Below, in pieces: positions 1 through 8,976 of a DNA stretch of 64,000 nucleotides. This stretch comes from Desulfomicrobium apsheronum (GTDB lineage Bacteria; Desulfobacterota; Desulfovibrionia; Desulfovibrionales; Desulfomicrobiaceae), in assembly GCF_900114115.1 (NCBI RefSeq), contig NZ_FORX01000015.1, positions 53,221-117,220 of the forward strand. The letters run 5' to 3'. Made by a program: the position numbers and the translations under genes. The notes under the pieces are model-generated. The model was not told the origin of the DNA and made no database searches. It was given only the letters and a program-made list of their open reading frames with translations. The first letter of the stretch is position 1. Each line of letters begins with the position of its first letter.

Positions 1-259
1 GGGCCTGATCCATGATCTCGCCGGCAAAGGCCCCGGCGCGTACGGGAGTGCTTATGGGCAGGTATCCGTAGAGGGCATGCGGGCAGACGGCCCGCTCCTG
101 TGCCGTGGGCTGGGCCGTGACCACCCCGAGTCCGGCATAGACCTGCCGGGAATCGAAGTTGACCACCGCGCCACCAAGCGCCCGGGCCAGCGCCAGAGCC
201 GCTGCGGTCTTGCCCGTGCCCGTGGCTCCGACCAGACAGAGAAGCGAAATGTCCGTCAT
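1..259 (-). CDS. miaA: tRNA dimethylallyltransferase MiaA, N-terminal part
   Basis: The first 86 or so residues of MiaA, running leftward out of the window. MiaA transfers a dimethylallyl group to adenosine 37 of tRNAs that read codons starting with U. Visible: the P-loop GATGTGKT near residues 11-18, then NFDSRQVY and TAQPT, all standard for MiaA. The ATG at 259 overlaps the coaD stop as ATGA, so the two are probably translationally coupled. The gene is cut by the window edge, not damaged. High confidence on family. Confidence 0.9.
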   Translation of the reverse strand, partial: MTDISLLCLVGATGTGKTAAALALARALGGAVVNFDSRQVYAGLGVVTAQPTAQERAVCPHALYGYLPISTPVRAGAFAGEIMDQA

Positions 260-804
260 GTCAGCTTCGGCTCTCCGGAAACAGGCAGAGCCAGAGCGTT
301 CCGTTTCTCTTCCATGCGCGCGGTCACACGGGCGAGGATGCTTTCGGGCACCAGCCCCTCAACGACTCCGCCCAGCCTGGCCACATCCTTGATGATGGTC
401 GAGCTGATGTAGAGCCAGCGGTAATCCGTCATCATGAAGACGGTATGGATGCTGGGCTTGAGTTTTCGATTCATGAGGGCCATCTGGAATTCGTATTCGA
501 AATCCGAGACCGCACGGAGCCCGCGCAGGATCGTGTTGGCGCCCTTGCTTGGCACGTACTCGACCAGCAGCCCGGAAAAGCCTTCCACCTCGACGCGCAG
601 CTGACCGCGAAAAACCTCGCGAATCATCTCCACCCGCTCATCGAGCGTGAAAAGAGGGTTCTTGCCCGAGTCCTTGGCCACGCCCACGATGACCTTGTCG
701 AAGACTTCAAGGCCCCTGCGCACCAGACTCAAATGCCCGTTGGTAAAAGGATCGAAGGTGCCCGGATAGACCGCCACCCGCTCTAGTTTCTGCGCCATAT
801 GCAA
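256..804 (-). CDS. coaD: Phosphopantetheine adenylyltransferase CoaD
   Basis: Catalyses the adenylation of 4'-phosphopantetheine to dephospho-CoA, the penultimate step of coenzyme A synthesis, in the cytoplasm. The nucleotidyltransferase signature YPGTFDPFTNGH is at residues 13-24 (T/HxGH = TNGH). RGLRAVSDFEYE near residue 100 and ISSTIIKD near 135 are further CoaD hallmarks. At 182 residues it is slightly longer than the usual 160 or so, with a short C-terminal extension. Two start codons are possible, at 804 and 798; both lie within the end of rsmD, so the genes overlap. Housekeeping gene in a compact leftward run. Confidence 0.95.
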   Translation of the reverse strand: MHMAQKLERVAVYPGTFDPFTNGHLSLVRRGLEVFDKVIVGVAKDSGKNPLFTLDERVEMIREVFRGQLRVEVEGFSGLLVEYVPSKGANTILRGLRAVSDFEYEFQMALMNRKLKPSIHTVFMMTDYRWLYISSTIIKDVARLGGVVEGLVPESILARVTARMEEKRNALALPVSGEPKLT

Positions 805-1343
805 ATCCTTGTTTGCCCGTAAAGTTTGTCACGAAGAAGAATCAGATCCTGACGGGGAGGGTTTTCCAGCCTGAGTCCCGCCTCCACCTCGACGCAGACG
901 ATGCCGTCCTGCGCGAGCGCCCCGTGTTCCAGAAGCAGCCCGAGAGTGGGCAGCAGCAGGTCCTTGCCGTAGGGCGGATCGATGAAGACAAGCCCGAACG
1001 GCCCGCGGTCGCCACAGGCCAGCCAGCGCAGGGCGTCCGTCTTGACCACGCCGCAACGCCGCCGCTCCACGCCAAGGTCCTCCAGATTGGAACGGATGAG
1101 GGCCGCCGCCTGGGCGGCCTTCTCCACGAACACGGCGTCACGGGCGCCCCGGCTCAAGGCCTCGATGCCAAGAGACCCGCTGCCCGCGAATATGTCCGCC
1201 ACCCGGGTCTGGGACCAGTCCACGCCCAGGGACTCAAGCATGGAGAACAGGGACTCCCGCACCTTGCCCGTAGCGGGCCTGTAGCCCGGCCCCTCGGTGG
1301 TTCGGATACGCCTGCCCCTGTACTCCCCGGCGATGATGCGCAC
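783..1343 (-). CDS. rsmD: 16S rRNA (guanine(966)-N(2))-methyltransferase RsmD
   Basis: Methylates G966 of 16S rRNA using S-adenosylmethionine. The N-terminus MRIIAGEYRGRR is typical of RsmD; the SAM-binding motif FAGSGSLG is at residues 52-59 and the catalytic DPPY at 122-125. The start is GTG at 1343, just after the stop of the upstream metallo-beta-lactamase gene (TAG, GAA, GTG), so its ribosome binding site lies inside that gene's tail. The end overlaps coaD by 22 bases. Length (186 residues) is normal. Confidence 0.94.
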   Translation of the reverse strand: MRIIAGEYRGRRIRTTEGPGYRPATGKVRESLFSMLESLGVDWSQTRVADIFAGSGSLGIEALSRGARDAVFVEKAAQAAALIRSNLEDLGVERRRCGVVKTDALRWLACGDRGPFGLVFIDPPYGKDLLLPTLGLLLEHGALAQDGIVCVEVEAGLRLENPPRQDLILLRDKLYGQTRICIWRRN

Positions 1344-1346
1344 TTC

Positions 1347-2990
1347 CTAGTCCTGCTTGGGCTTTTGCTTCTGTTCAAACATCAGCTCCGACAGGATGGA
1401 GCTGAAACGCGAGTTGATGGCCAGCAGGCTGCCGCGAATCTCGACCTGGTTGGTCATGCCTATGCGCTGCAGGTATTCGACCCGGTCCTGAACCTGGGCC
1501 AGCTTTCCGGCGGTCTCCTCCAGCAGGTACTCCCAGTCGATGCGCGGAGCGGCCAGGGTCGGGCGTGCGGTCAGCTCGAAGCGCCCGCCCTTTTCGAGCA
1601 GACATTCATCCAAATAGTCCGGAATGTGCACGGTCAGCTTGAATTTCTCCCGGATCAGTTCGGCCAGGACCTTTTGCCCCGAATGCTCGCCGTGAACCAG
1701 ATAGACCTGCACCTCGGGGTTGCGGAAATGAGACAGCCAATCCAGGATCTGGGTCTGCCCGGCATGGCCCGAAAAACCGCCGATGGTGAAGACCTTGGCC
1801 TTGACCGACAGCTCCTCCCCCAGAATCCGGATGCTCTTGGCTCCGTCGACGATGCGGCGGCCCGGCGTGCCTTCGGCCTGGAAGCCCACGAAAACTATGG
1901 ACGCGCCCGGTTTCCAGATGTTGTGACGCAAATGGTGCTTGATGCGCCCGGCGTTGGCCATGCCGCTGCCGGCGATGACGATGGCCGGTTCCTGGGACAC
2001 GTTGATGGCCCGCGACTCGTCGGGGGTCAGGGTGAAACGCAGGTTGGGCAGCTCCAGCGGATTCTTGCCATCCCTGACCAGTTCCTTGGTCTCCTGGTCG
2101 TAGTAGTCCCAGTGACGCCGAAAAATCTCCGTGGCCTTGATGGCCAGGGGGCTGTCCACATAGACGGGCATGTCGTCCGGCAGCAGACCTTCCTGGTGCA
2201 GAAGATGAAAACTGTAGAGCAGCTCCTGGGTGCGTTCCACGGCAAATGCCGGAATGATGACCTTTTCCCCGCGTTCATAGCTGTAGGCGATGGCCTCGGC
2301 CAGTTCCTGCCTGCTCTGGGTCTCGTTCTTGTGATTGCGCGCGCCGTAGGTCGATTCCAGAAAAAGAAAGTCCGCCGTCTCCACGGTCTGGGGGTTGGGC
2401 ACCAGCAGCTGGTTGGGACGCCCGAGATCGCCGGAGAAAACCAGCTTGGTCTCCTCGTCCCCTTCCTTGACCCACAATTCGATGAACGCCGATCCCAGAA
2501 TATGTCCGGCGTCGTTGAAGATCACGCGGATGCCCGGGGCCGGCTCAAAGACCTGATTGTACTCCTGGGTCTTCAGCTGCCGGAGGGCTTTCTGGGCATC
2601 CTCCACCTTGTAGAGCGGCTCCACCGGCGGAGCGCCGACCCGCTGCTTCTTGGTGCTGCGCCATTGGGCTTCCGTCTCCTGGATGCGGGCGCTGTCTTCG
2701 AGCATGATCCCAAGCAGGTCCTTGGTCGGGGCCGTGGTGTAGACCGAGCCCTTGAAGCCCTGGGAGACCAGGCGCGGAAGCAGGCCGGAGTGATCGATGT
2801 GCGCATGCGTGAGCAGGATGAAATCCAGGGATTCGGGACGATACATGCCGTTCTCGTCCCAGTTGCGTCCCTCGATGCTCCTGTTGCCCTGATGCATGCC
2901 GCAATCTATGGCGAATCGGGCGTGCTCGCATTCGAGCACATAACAAGAGCCTGTCACGGTGCGAGCCGCGCCAAGAAAAGTTATCTTCAT
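1347..2990 (-). CDS. Beta-CASP metallo-beta-lactamase, predicted RNA-processing exonuclease
   Basis: A 547-residue member of the CPSF73/YSH1-like beta-CASP branch of the metallo-beta-lactamase fold, which in known cases cleaves or trims RNA with two zinc ions. The zinc motif HAHIDH is at residues 62-67; FSGDLG and ESTYG follow, and the beta-CASP region has GSGMANAGRIKHH and GFSGHAGQ, with VHGEH near the C-terminus supplying a late metal ligand. A ribosome binding site (AGGGAG) precedes the ATG. It is the first gene of the leftward run with rsmD and coaD. The substrate is not known from sequence. Confidence 0.88.
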   Translation of the reverse strand: MKITFLGAARTVTGSCYVLECEHARFAIDCGMHQGNRSIEGRNWDENGMYRPESLDFILLTHAHIDHSGLLPRLVSQGFKGSVYTTAPTKDLLGIMLEDSARIQETEAQWRSTKKQRVGAPPVEPLYKVEDAQKALRQLKTQEYNQVFEPAPGIRVIFNDAGHILGSAFIELWVKEGDEETKLVFSGDLGRPNQLLVPNPQTVETADFLFLESTYGARNHKNETQSRQELAEAIAYSYERGEKVIIPAFAVERTQELLYSFHLLHQEGLLPDDMPVYVDSPLAIKATEIFRRHWDYYDQETKELVRDGKNPLELPNLRFTLTPDESRAINVSQEPAIVIAGSGMANAGRIKHHLRHNIWKPGASIVFVGFQAEGTPGRRIVDGAKSIRILGEELSVKAKVFTIGGFSGHAGQTQILDWLSHFRNPEVQVYLVHGEHSGQKVLAELIREKFKLTVHIPDYLDECLLEKGGRFELTARPTLAAPRIDWEYLLEETAGKLAQVQDRVEYLQRIGMTNQVEIRGSLLAINSRFSSILSELMFEQKQKPKQD

Positions 2991-3139
2991 AAATTTCTCC
3001 CTGTATTTCAGATAGATACATCAAGGCCAAAATATCAGCCCATTGCCCTGCTCCATCCGCTTGTGCTAGCGCTCCCCGGATAAGAACACATCAAGGCCCA
3101 CGGCCGTGAAACAACCCTTTTCCACACAAAGACCACATC

Positions 3140-3991
3140 ATGATCAATCTGGACAAACTCAGCGACCGCGACCTGCCTCCCTTGAAACCCATGGTCCTCA
3201 GGCTGTGGCAGCTCCTGAACGCCCAGAATACACGCCTGCAGGAAATCGTCGAGGCCATGAGCGCGGAACCGGTGCTCTGCGCCCGGATCATGGCCATCTC
3301 CAACTCGCCCTTGTACCGGGGGCTGGAGGAAATCAACAGCCCGCAAAAGGCGCTGGTCCGGCTGGGCTTAAACGAGGTCAAAGGAATCGTCTACTATTTG
3401 ACCCTCTCCGATTCCGTGCGCAAAAACGCCTTTCCGCCCTCGTTCTCGGTGCGCAAATTCTGGACACACAGCCTGAGCACCGCGCTATTGTGCAAAAAAC
3501 TGGCCCAGTTCTATCCACACCTTTTCCCCATGACCCCGGAGGAGCAGGACAGCACCTACCTGGCCGGACTGCTGCATGACATCGGCTACGTAGTCATGGC
3601 CTCTCTGCTGCCGGGGGAATTCACGACCATGACCAAACTCTGGGAAGCGGGAGGGAATCCGCCCCTTGAGATCGAGGATGAACTCTTCGGCGTCAGCCAC
3701 CCCATCCTGAGCGCCAAGGCGCTCAAATTGTGGAAATTTCCGAAAAATGTCCAGCTTGCGGTATATGCCCACCACCGCGCCATTTCCGACGATTCCCCAC
3801 CGCCGGCCATCATGCTCCTGAAGCTCGCCGATTATCTGGCCACGGAGACGGGGTACCATTTCAATCCCATGTTTACGGCTGAACTCAAACGCCTGACCAT
3901 TCCCGTCTTCCTCCTGGAGAACGACTTCCAGCCGGTGATCGAGGAAGTGGCGCTGAAAGTGGAGATGCTGGTCAGCCAGGCCTTCGATTGA
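3140..3991 (+). CDS. HDOD domain protein
   Basis: A 283-residue single-domain HDOD protein. HDOD domains are HD-superfamily relatives that generally lack full catalytic residues and act in signalling. The N-terminal helix bundle (LPPLKPMVLRLWQLL, then EPVLCARIMAISNSP) is the standard HDOD opening, and LHDIGYVV near residue 145 keeps an HD-like pair. It is divergent from the metallo-beta-lactamase gene (149-bp gap) and convergent with the receiver/GGDEF gene, whose stop lies 3 bp away. No obvious partner is adjacent apart from that signalling gene. Confidence 0.85.
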   Translation: MINLDKLSDRDLPPLKPMVLRLWQLLNAQNTRLQEIVEAMSAEPVLCARIMAISNSPLYRGLEEINSPQKALVRLGLNEVKGIVYYLTLSDSVRKNAFPPSFSVRKFWTHSLSTALLCKKLAQFYPHLFPMTPEEQDSTYLAGLLHDIGYVVMASLLPGEFTTMTKLWEAGGNPPLEIEDELFGVSHPILSAKALKLWKFPKNVQLAVYAHHRAISDDSPPPAIMLLKLADYLATETGYHFNPMFTAELKRLTIPVFLLENDFQPVIEEVALKVEMLVSQAFD

Positions 3992-3994
3992 CGA

Positions 3995-4975
3995 TCAGTC
4001 CTTGGGGGCGAGCGTCAGCGCGACCTGAAGGTTGAGATCCACGGTGCCGGTGTAACCCATGATCCCCTCGGACATGGGTTCGGTCATCTTCTCGCGCAGC
4101 CAGCCCCACAGCACATCGCCGGTACGCCCGAACTGCCTGTAGTCCCCGCGCACGCGCACGCACAGATAACGCGCCGCCAGGGAAACGTGAGTTGATGGTT
4201 CCGTGTTTTCCTGAAATTGGTACTCGCTGATGACCGAGGCCAGACGCGCCAGAAGAAAGCGCGTCCCCTCCTCGTTGAGGTCGGGAGAAATGAGGCACAG
4301 AAAACCGTTGTTCATGGATGCCAGACGGTCATAATTGCGCAGCTGCCTTCTGAGCGACGACCAGATCCCGTCCCTGAACCATTCCAGCCAGGCCTCCCCA
4401 TAGCTGACGCGCAGGCCGCCAAGGCCCGGCACGGCAAGAATGCTCATGGAAAGCCAGCCCTCTCTGCGGCCGATGCGATTGACCTCCTCAAGGAGGAACG
4501 TGCGCAATCCTTCCGGGGTCAAAAGGCCGGTCTCGGTGTCAAGAAGCCGGGACGCTCCGAAGTCGCGACACACGGACATGGCGCGCAGGCCGCGCTTGAT
4601 CTTCCATTCGAGTTCAAGATCCATCCATGTTCCGAGCATGTAGTCATCGATGTCGTCGGCGCTGGTGAAGACAGTTACCAGATCCTCTTCAGGGCCAACC
4701 AGGATGATGTAGGCGGGAGCCAGGGAACGCCGGGTCTCACGGGCCCGCACCAGGGCGCAGAGTTCCAGGCCCGAGATGTCGATGCCGCGAGAGGCGACCA
4801 GCAGGCAATCGTATTCGGTGTCCTCGCTCACGGCCAGGGCCTTGAGGTGGCCGCGCTCATGGTCGACCTGCACATCAAGCCGTTCAAGCACGATCATCAT
4901 TTCCCGTGCGAGGTCCTCATCCGGTTCGACGACCAGAAATCGAAACCGGTCTTTTTCCAGGGGGGATGTACTCAT
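3995..4975 (-). CDS. Receiver-like protein with degenerate GGDEF domain
   Basis: A 326-residue protein. The first 125 or so residues resemble a response-regulator receiver fold (FLVVEPDEDLAREM at the start, a YDCLLVASRG segment where the phosphoacceptor strand should be). The rest fits a GGDEF diguanylate cyclase fold (DTETGLLTPEGLRTFLLEE opening, R-NYDRLASMNNGF where the R-GGDEF signature should be). The GGDEF motif itself is replaced by SMNNG, so cyclase activity is unlikely; a sensory or protein-binding role is more plausible. The usual Asp phosphorylation site is also not evident. Neighbours are an HDOD gene and a Smr gene. Confidence 0.7.
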   Translation of the reverse strand: MSTSPLEKDRFRFLVVEPDEDLAREMMIVLERLDVQVDHERGHLKALAVSEDTEYDCLLVASRGIDISGLELCALVRARETRRSLAPAYIILVGPEEDLVTVFTSADDIDDYMLGTWMDLELEWKIKRGLRAMSVCRDFGASRLLDTETGLLTPEGLRTFLLEEVNRIGRREGWLSMSILAVPGLGGLRVSYGEAWLEWFRDGIWSSLRRQLRNYDRLASMNNGFLCLISPDLNEEGTRFLLARLASVISEYQFQENTEPSTHVSLAARYLCVRVRGDYRQFGRTGDVLWGWLREKMTEPMSEGIMGYTGTVDLNLQVALTLAPKD

Positions 4976-5151
4976 GCGTGCTTTCTCTGATTCCGGCAGA
5001 TGTGAATGGAAAATCGCCTGGATTTGACAAGAGTTCCGGGTAGCAGACGAGCGGGCTCCTTGTCCACAAACCGGGCGCCGGGCCTCGCCTTAAGATTTTG
5101 CCCTTGGCCGCAATATTGTGTATTGAGCCCTGACTACAGCGGAAGCCATGC

Positions 5152-5850
5152 ATGCATAATCCATTCAAATCACTAGATAAAGACCCGTCACTGCGGTCCC
5201 GGCTCAAAAAAAAGCCCTCCCGTGGAAAAGCCGCGCCGTCCAACGCCGCGAGCCGTGACGACAAAGCCAGGGATCACACGTCCGAGGAAGACCTGTTTCT
5301 GCATGCCTTCTCCGACGTCCAGCCCCTGACCAAGGGCGGCCGCGATATCGCGGAAAAACCCAGACCCAGGGAAGTCGTCCCGCCGGAACCGCCCTCCTTT
5401 GCCCGCCTGCTGGAAGAAAACATCGAATTCGACATGGAGTACACCCACGAATTCATCACGGGACAGGTCCGAGGGCTGGATGCCAAGATTTTCCGCAAGC
5501 TCAAAAACGGGGAATTCAGCATGCAGGGACACCTCGACCTGCACGGCATGAACACGGACCAGGCAAAAATCGCGGTGATTGACTTTTTGCGGCGAAGCTA
5601 CATGGAAGGCAAACGCTGCGTGCTGCTCATCCCCGGGCGGGGACGCAATTCGCCCATGGGTCAGGGAGTGCTGCGACAGGAGCTGACCAACTGGCTGACC
5701 CAGGCCCCGCTCAAGCGGATCATCCTGGCCTTCACCACCGCGCTGCCCAAACATGGCGGAAGCGGGGCGGTCTACCTGCTCCTGCGTCAGGTGCGCAAGG
5801 ACCAGGGCAAGATCGCCTGGGAAAACATCTTTACAGACCTTGACGGCTGA
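5152..5850 (+). CDS. Smr domain protein
   Basis: A 232-residue protein with a C-terminal Smr (small MutS-related) domain, a fold that in characterised members nicks or binds DNA or RNA. The diagnostic LDLHGM is at about residues 128-133 and the IPGRGRNS loop at about 162. The N-terminal 100 or so residues are charged and low in complexity. It starts at ATG 5152 behind GGAAG and lies 33 bp upstream of ftsY in the same direction, so the two are probably co-transcribed. Confidence 0.85.
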   Translation: MHNPFKSLDKDPSLRSRLKKKPSRGKAAPSNAASRDDKARDHTSEEDLFLHAFSDVQPLTKGGRDIAEKPRPREVVPPEPPSFARLLEENIEFDMEYTHEFITGQVRGLDAKIFRKLKNGEFSMQGHLDLHGMNTDQAKIAVIDFLRRSYMEGKRCVLLIPGRGRNSPMGQGVLRQELTNWLTQAPLKRIILAFTTALPKHGGSGAVYLLLRQVRKDQGKIAWENIFTDLDG

Positions 5851-5883
5851 TTTTTTCGAACATCTCCACCAAAGGACCAGAAC

Positions 5884-7521
5884 ATGGGCTTTTTCTCACG
5901 CATAAAAAAACTCTGGGGAGCCGATGGCGAACCCCGGGACGAGGCGATATCGCCCCAGGCTCCTGAACAGGCTTCTGACCAGCCTCTGGAGCAGACTCCC
6001 GAACAGGCTCCCACACAGACTCCCTTGGCCGCGCCCACGATCCCGGAAATTGAAGAAGAACCCGAGGCGCAACCCCCGCACGCGGACAGTCCCCCCCCTG
6101 CCCCGCCCGAACCGGAGCACGAGGCCCAGCCCGCCGCAAGAGCGGACGCGCCCGGCGTGGACACCGAGGCACGCAAGGAAAGCGGATGGCGCAGACTGTT
6201 CGGACTGGGCGGCAAGACCGAAGAAAAGGCGCCCGCCGCTGAAAGCGCGCCCCGGGAAGAACCCAGGCCCGCTCCTGCCGCCGAAATGCTCTTCCAGGAG
6301 AAACCAGTCGCCAGGGACGAGCTTGCGCCCTGGCAGAAATCCCTGCAACAGGCCCTGGGCGAAGCAGAGCCGAAACTCTCGACCTGGATGGTTCATATCC
6401 TGGACGGAGTGACCAGGCGCGGCGATGTCCTGTGGGAGCGGCTCAGGTTTCTTTTTGCCCAGCTCGAAGTGCCGGCCGAGGAAGCGCAGGACTTCATCCG
6501 CCGCTTCGATAAATGGCTCCTGGACATGGAGTACGACCATGTCGACGAGTTCCGCTCCGAGTTGCAGTACCGCATGGCCCTGGCCCTGGAGCTTGAAGAC
6601 GAGGAAGACGAGCGCAACAGACTTTTCCTGAAGCTCTCTGCGGGCCTTGGCAAGACCCGCGAACAGCTCACCATGCGCATCGACCAGCTCCTGTCCATGA
6701 CCGGTAAATACGACGACGCGTTCTGGGAGGAACTGGAAGAAATCCTGCTCATGGCCGACGTGGGCGTAAACGCCACCCAGGAACTTTCAAAGCGCCTGCG
6801 GCCCAAGCTGCGCCAGGCCGCTGAAAGGGACGCGGCAACCTTCAAGACCCTCATGAAGGAAGAGCTGGCCTCCGTCTTCATCGAACCCAAGACGCCAAAG
6901 ATCCCCCAGCTCCCGGAAGTGGTGCTCATGATCGGCGTCAACGGCGCGGGCAAGACCACCACCATCGCCAAGCTGGCCCATCGCGCCCAGATGCAGGGCC
7001 GCAAGGTCCTGGTCGCGGCCGGGGACACGTTCCGCGCGGCGGCCATCGAACAGCTCCAGGTCTGGTCCAAGCGGGTCGGAGCCGGGTTCTACGCCAAGGC
7101 GCACGGCAGCGATCCGGCAGCCGTTGCCTTTGAAGCCGTGGAATATGCCATGCGGGAAGGGTACGATCTGGTCTTTGTGGATACGGCCGGACGCCTGCAA
7201 ACCAAGCACAATCTCATGGAAGAGCTCAAAAAAATAAACAGGGTCCTGGGCAAGAAGCTTGAAGGCGCGCCGCACCGCACCATCCTGGTGCTGGACTCGA
7301 CCACCGGCCAGAACGCCCTGTCCCAGGTCAAGCTCTTTTCCCAGGCATCGCCCGTGGACGAGATCGTGCTGACCAAGCTGGACGGAACGGCCAAGGGCGG
7401 AATCATCGTGGCCATCGCGCTCGAATTCAAGATCCCCATCAGCTTTGTCGGCCTGGGAGAAAAAATGGAAGACCTGCGCCCCTTCTCGGGCCAGGAATTC
7501 GCCAGCGCCCTTTTCGATTGA
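5884..7521 (+). CDS. ftsY: Signal recognition particle receptor FtsY
   Basis: The GTPase receptor that docks SRP-ribosome complexes on the inner membrane for co-translational insertion. The C-terminal NG domain is complete: G1 GVNGAGKTT near residue 350, DTAGRL near 431 and TKLDGT near 496. The N-terminal 130 or so residues are rich in E, P, Q and A with repeated xQAP/EQ units, matching the acidic A-domain of FtsY that helps membrane association. Length is 545 residues, long for the family because of that A-domain. Confidence 0.95.
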   Translation: MGFFSRIKKLWGADGEPRDEAISPQAPEQASDQPLEQTPEQAPTQTPLAAPTIPEIEEEPEAQPPHADSPPPAPPEPEHEAQPAARADAPGVDTEARKESGWRRLFGLGGKTEEKAPAAESAPREEPRPAPAAEMLFQEKPVARDELAPWQKSLQQALGEAEPKLSTWMVHILDGVTRRGDVLWERLRFLFAQLEVPAEEAQDFIRRFDKWLLDMEYDHVDEFRSELQYRMALALELEDEEDERNRLFLKLSAGLGKTREQLTMRIDQLLSMTGKYDDAFWEELEEILLMADVGVNATQELSKRLRPKLRQAAERDAATFKTLMKEELASVFIEPKTPKIPQLPEVVLMIGVNGAGKTTTIAKLAHRAQMQGRKVLVAAGDTFRAAAIEQLQVWSKRVGAGFYAKAHGSDPAAVAFEAVEYAMREGYDLVFVDTAGRLQTKHNLMEELKKINRVLGKKLEGAPHRTILVLDSTTGQNALSQVKLFSQASPVDEIVLTKLDGTAKGGIIVAIALEFKIPISFVGLGEKMEDLRPFSGQEFASALFD

Positions 7522-7527
7522 ACCCGT

Positions 7528-7551
7528 GCGGGCAGGGGACACCCTGCCCGC
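7528..7551. terminator. Hairpin between ftsY and DUF1499 gene
   Basis: A perfect 10-bp GC-rich stem (GCGGGCAGGG with CCCTGCCCGC) and a 4-base loop, placed between two convergent genes. There is no clear T tract on either side, so it is a probable but not certain terminator serving both strands. Confidence 0.5.
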
Positions 7552-7555
7552 GTCA

Positions 7556-7981
7556 CTACCCTTCGGTCGGGGGCGTCGCGGACAACGCCTTGCGCAGCTT
7601 CTCCACCCTGCGCCGATTCGCCCCCATGTCCCACCAACCGACCCGAGACGCCGACCGAACCTGAACGACGTCGCCGTCCTGCCTGCACTCCAGATCATCC
7701 ACAAAGCCGAAGATGCGGGAACGAAATGTCGCGTGCAGATACCCCGTTTCCTCGCCCTCGATACTCCCGCCCAGGGAAACTATGGCCAGACGCAGACGCT
7801 CCCATCCATCTTCACCCTGTACAACGAACGGCGGCGCATCGCCTTCGGGCGCCTCTGACGAGATGCAGTTGGGAGAGGCCGGGCATGGCCGCAGGTGGCC
7901 GTTCTCAAGCCCTTTACCGTCAGCCGCGGAGCAGGATGCAAGGCCAAGACAGACAAGGATCGCCAGACAGGACTTTTTCAT
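7556..7981 (-). CDS. DUF1499 family lipoprotein
   Basis: A 141-residue protein with an N-terminal signal peptide ending in a lipobox (LASC, Cys17 as the likely lipidated residue), followed by a DUF1499 domain: CPASPNCISS, then HATFRSRIFGFVDDLE and VRSASRVGWWDMGANRRRVE. The function of DUF1499 is not established; members are often small envelope proteins. It probably follows the pseudouridine synthase gene in transcription, 66 bp downstream. Confidence 0.8.
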   Translation of the reverse strand: MKKSCLAILVCLGLASCSAADGKGLENGHLRPCPASPNCISSEAPEGDAPPFVVQGEDGWERLRLAIVSLGGSIEGEETGYLHATFRSRIFGFVDDLECRQDGDVVQVRSASRVGWWDMGANRRRVEKLRKALSATPPTEG

Positions 7982-8047
7982 TCGCTTTCCCCCCTTGTTT
8001 CACGGTTTGGCTTCCCCGGATGGCAGGGTGCGGAATTTTGGCGGATC

Positions 8048-8893
8048 TCAATCGGAATCGAAATCCGAAGCGACGTTCTCCACCAGTTCGTGATCGACGC
8101 AGGGCCAATCCGGCAAGAGCGAAGCCGTGAAACCCGGCATCTCAAGACGCCAGTGATGCAGATAAAGCCCGCCGGGTTCGCCCGCGCCGTAAACCGGATC
8201 ACCGATCAGCGCGTGCCCGGCATAGGCCAGATGGGCGCGGATCTGATGCCTGCGGCCTTTCAGGATTCTCACCAGCAGCAACGTGTCGTCCCCAACCTGA
8301 CACACCGCGCGGGCCCGGGTCCAGCGCAGGGGTTCGTCCTCTTCCGTGGTCACACGCACGATACGGCGCTTGTCATCCAGAATCCGTTCCCTTGAATCCA
8401 ACCCCTGAACGACGCCACGGGCCAAAGCCAGATACCACTTGCGGACCTGCCCGGCGTCCTGCCGGCTCTTGTAAGCCGATGCGGACTCCTGATCGCAGGC
8501 GGCCAGGACCAGGCCGCTGGTCAGATGATCCAGGCGGTTGAGCAGCTCCCAGCCATCAAGCCCGAGCCCGGGCATACAGGACTCAAGACACGAAGCGCCC
8601 CGACCCGCCACCGTATGCAGGCCGCCCGGCTTGAACAGGGCCGCAAAGCTCTCATTGCTGGTCACGAGGCGAACATCGCGGCAGTCCGTGGCGGCATCCT
8701 CGGACATCGTCAGAAGGACATGCTGGCCAGGCCGGATGAGCACGCCCTTGGCGCACGGGCGGTCATCGACCAGCACTTGCCCAGCCTCGATCAGGGCCCG
8801 GCAGCGCCTGACGCCAAGCCCCAGATGCTGGGCCAGGGCCTTGTCCAGTCGGACCGGCGGAAGGTCTTCGGAATAAAAAAAGGAATTTGTCAT
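8048..8893 (-). CDS. RluA-family pseudouridine synthase
   Basis: Isomerises uridine to pseudouridine in rRNA or tRNA. The N-terminal S4 RNA-binding domain spans residues 15-60 (RLDKALAQHL, then RCRALIEAGQVLVD). The catalytic motif is NRLDHLTSGL at 119-128 with Asp122 as nucleophile, and GRRHQIRAHL near 213-222 followed by GDPVYG is the family C-terminal signature. Normal length at 281 residues. Family certain; which RNA position it modifies cannot be told from sequence alone. Confidence 0.9.
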   Translation of the reverse strand: MTNSFFYSEDLPPVRLDKALAQHLGLGVRRCRALIEAGQVLVDDRPCAKGVLIRPGQHVLLTMSEDAATDCRDVRLVTSNESFAALFKPGGLHTVAGRGASCLESCMPGLGLDGWELLNRLDHLTSGLVLAACDQESASAYKSRQDAGQVRKWYLALARGVVQGLDSRERILDDKRRIVRVTTEEDEPLRWTRARAVCQVGDDTLLLVRILKGRRHQIRAHLAYAGHALIGDPVYGAGEPGGLYLHHWRLEMPGFTASLLPDWPCVDHELVENVASDFDSD

Positions 8894-8976
8894 GAAGATG
8901 CCGATGAATCAGGCCGCAAGCCAAAAACATCGACCTGCCCCTGAAACCCTGGGTAATGAAGTGACGCGATCAGCCC

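Noticed and set aside
813..3083. A 756-residue open frame on the + strand opposite the metallo-beta-lactamase and rsmD genes
   Set aside because: It is the antisense shadow of GC-rich genes whose motifs are unmistakable; it has no domain and no ribosome binding site.
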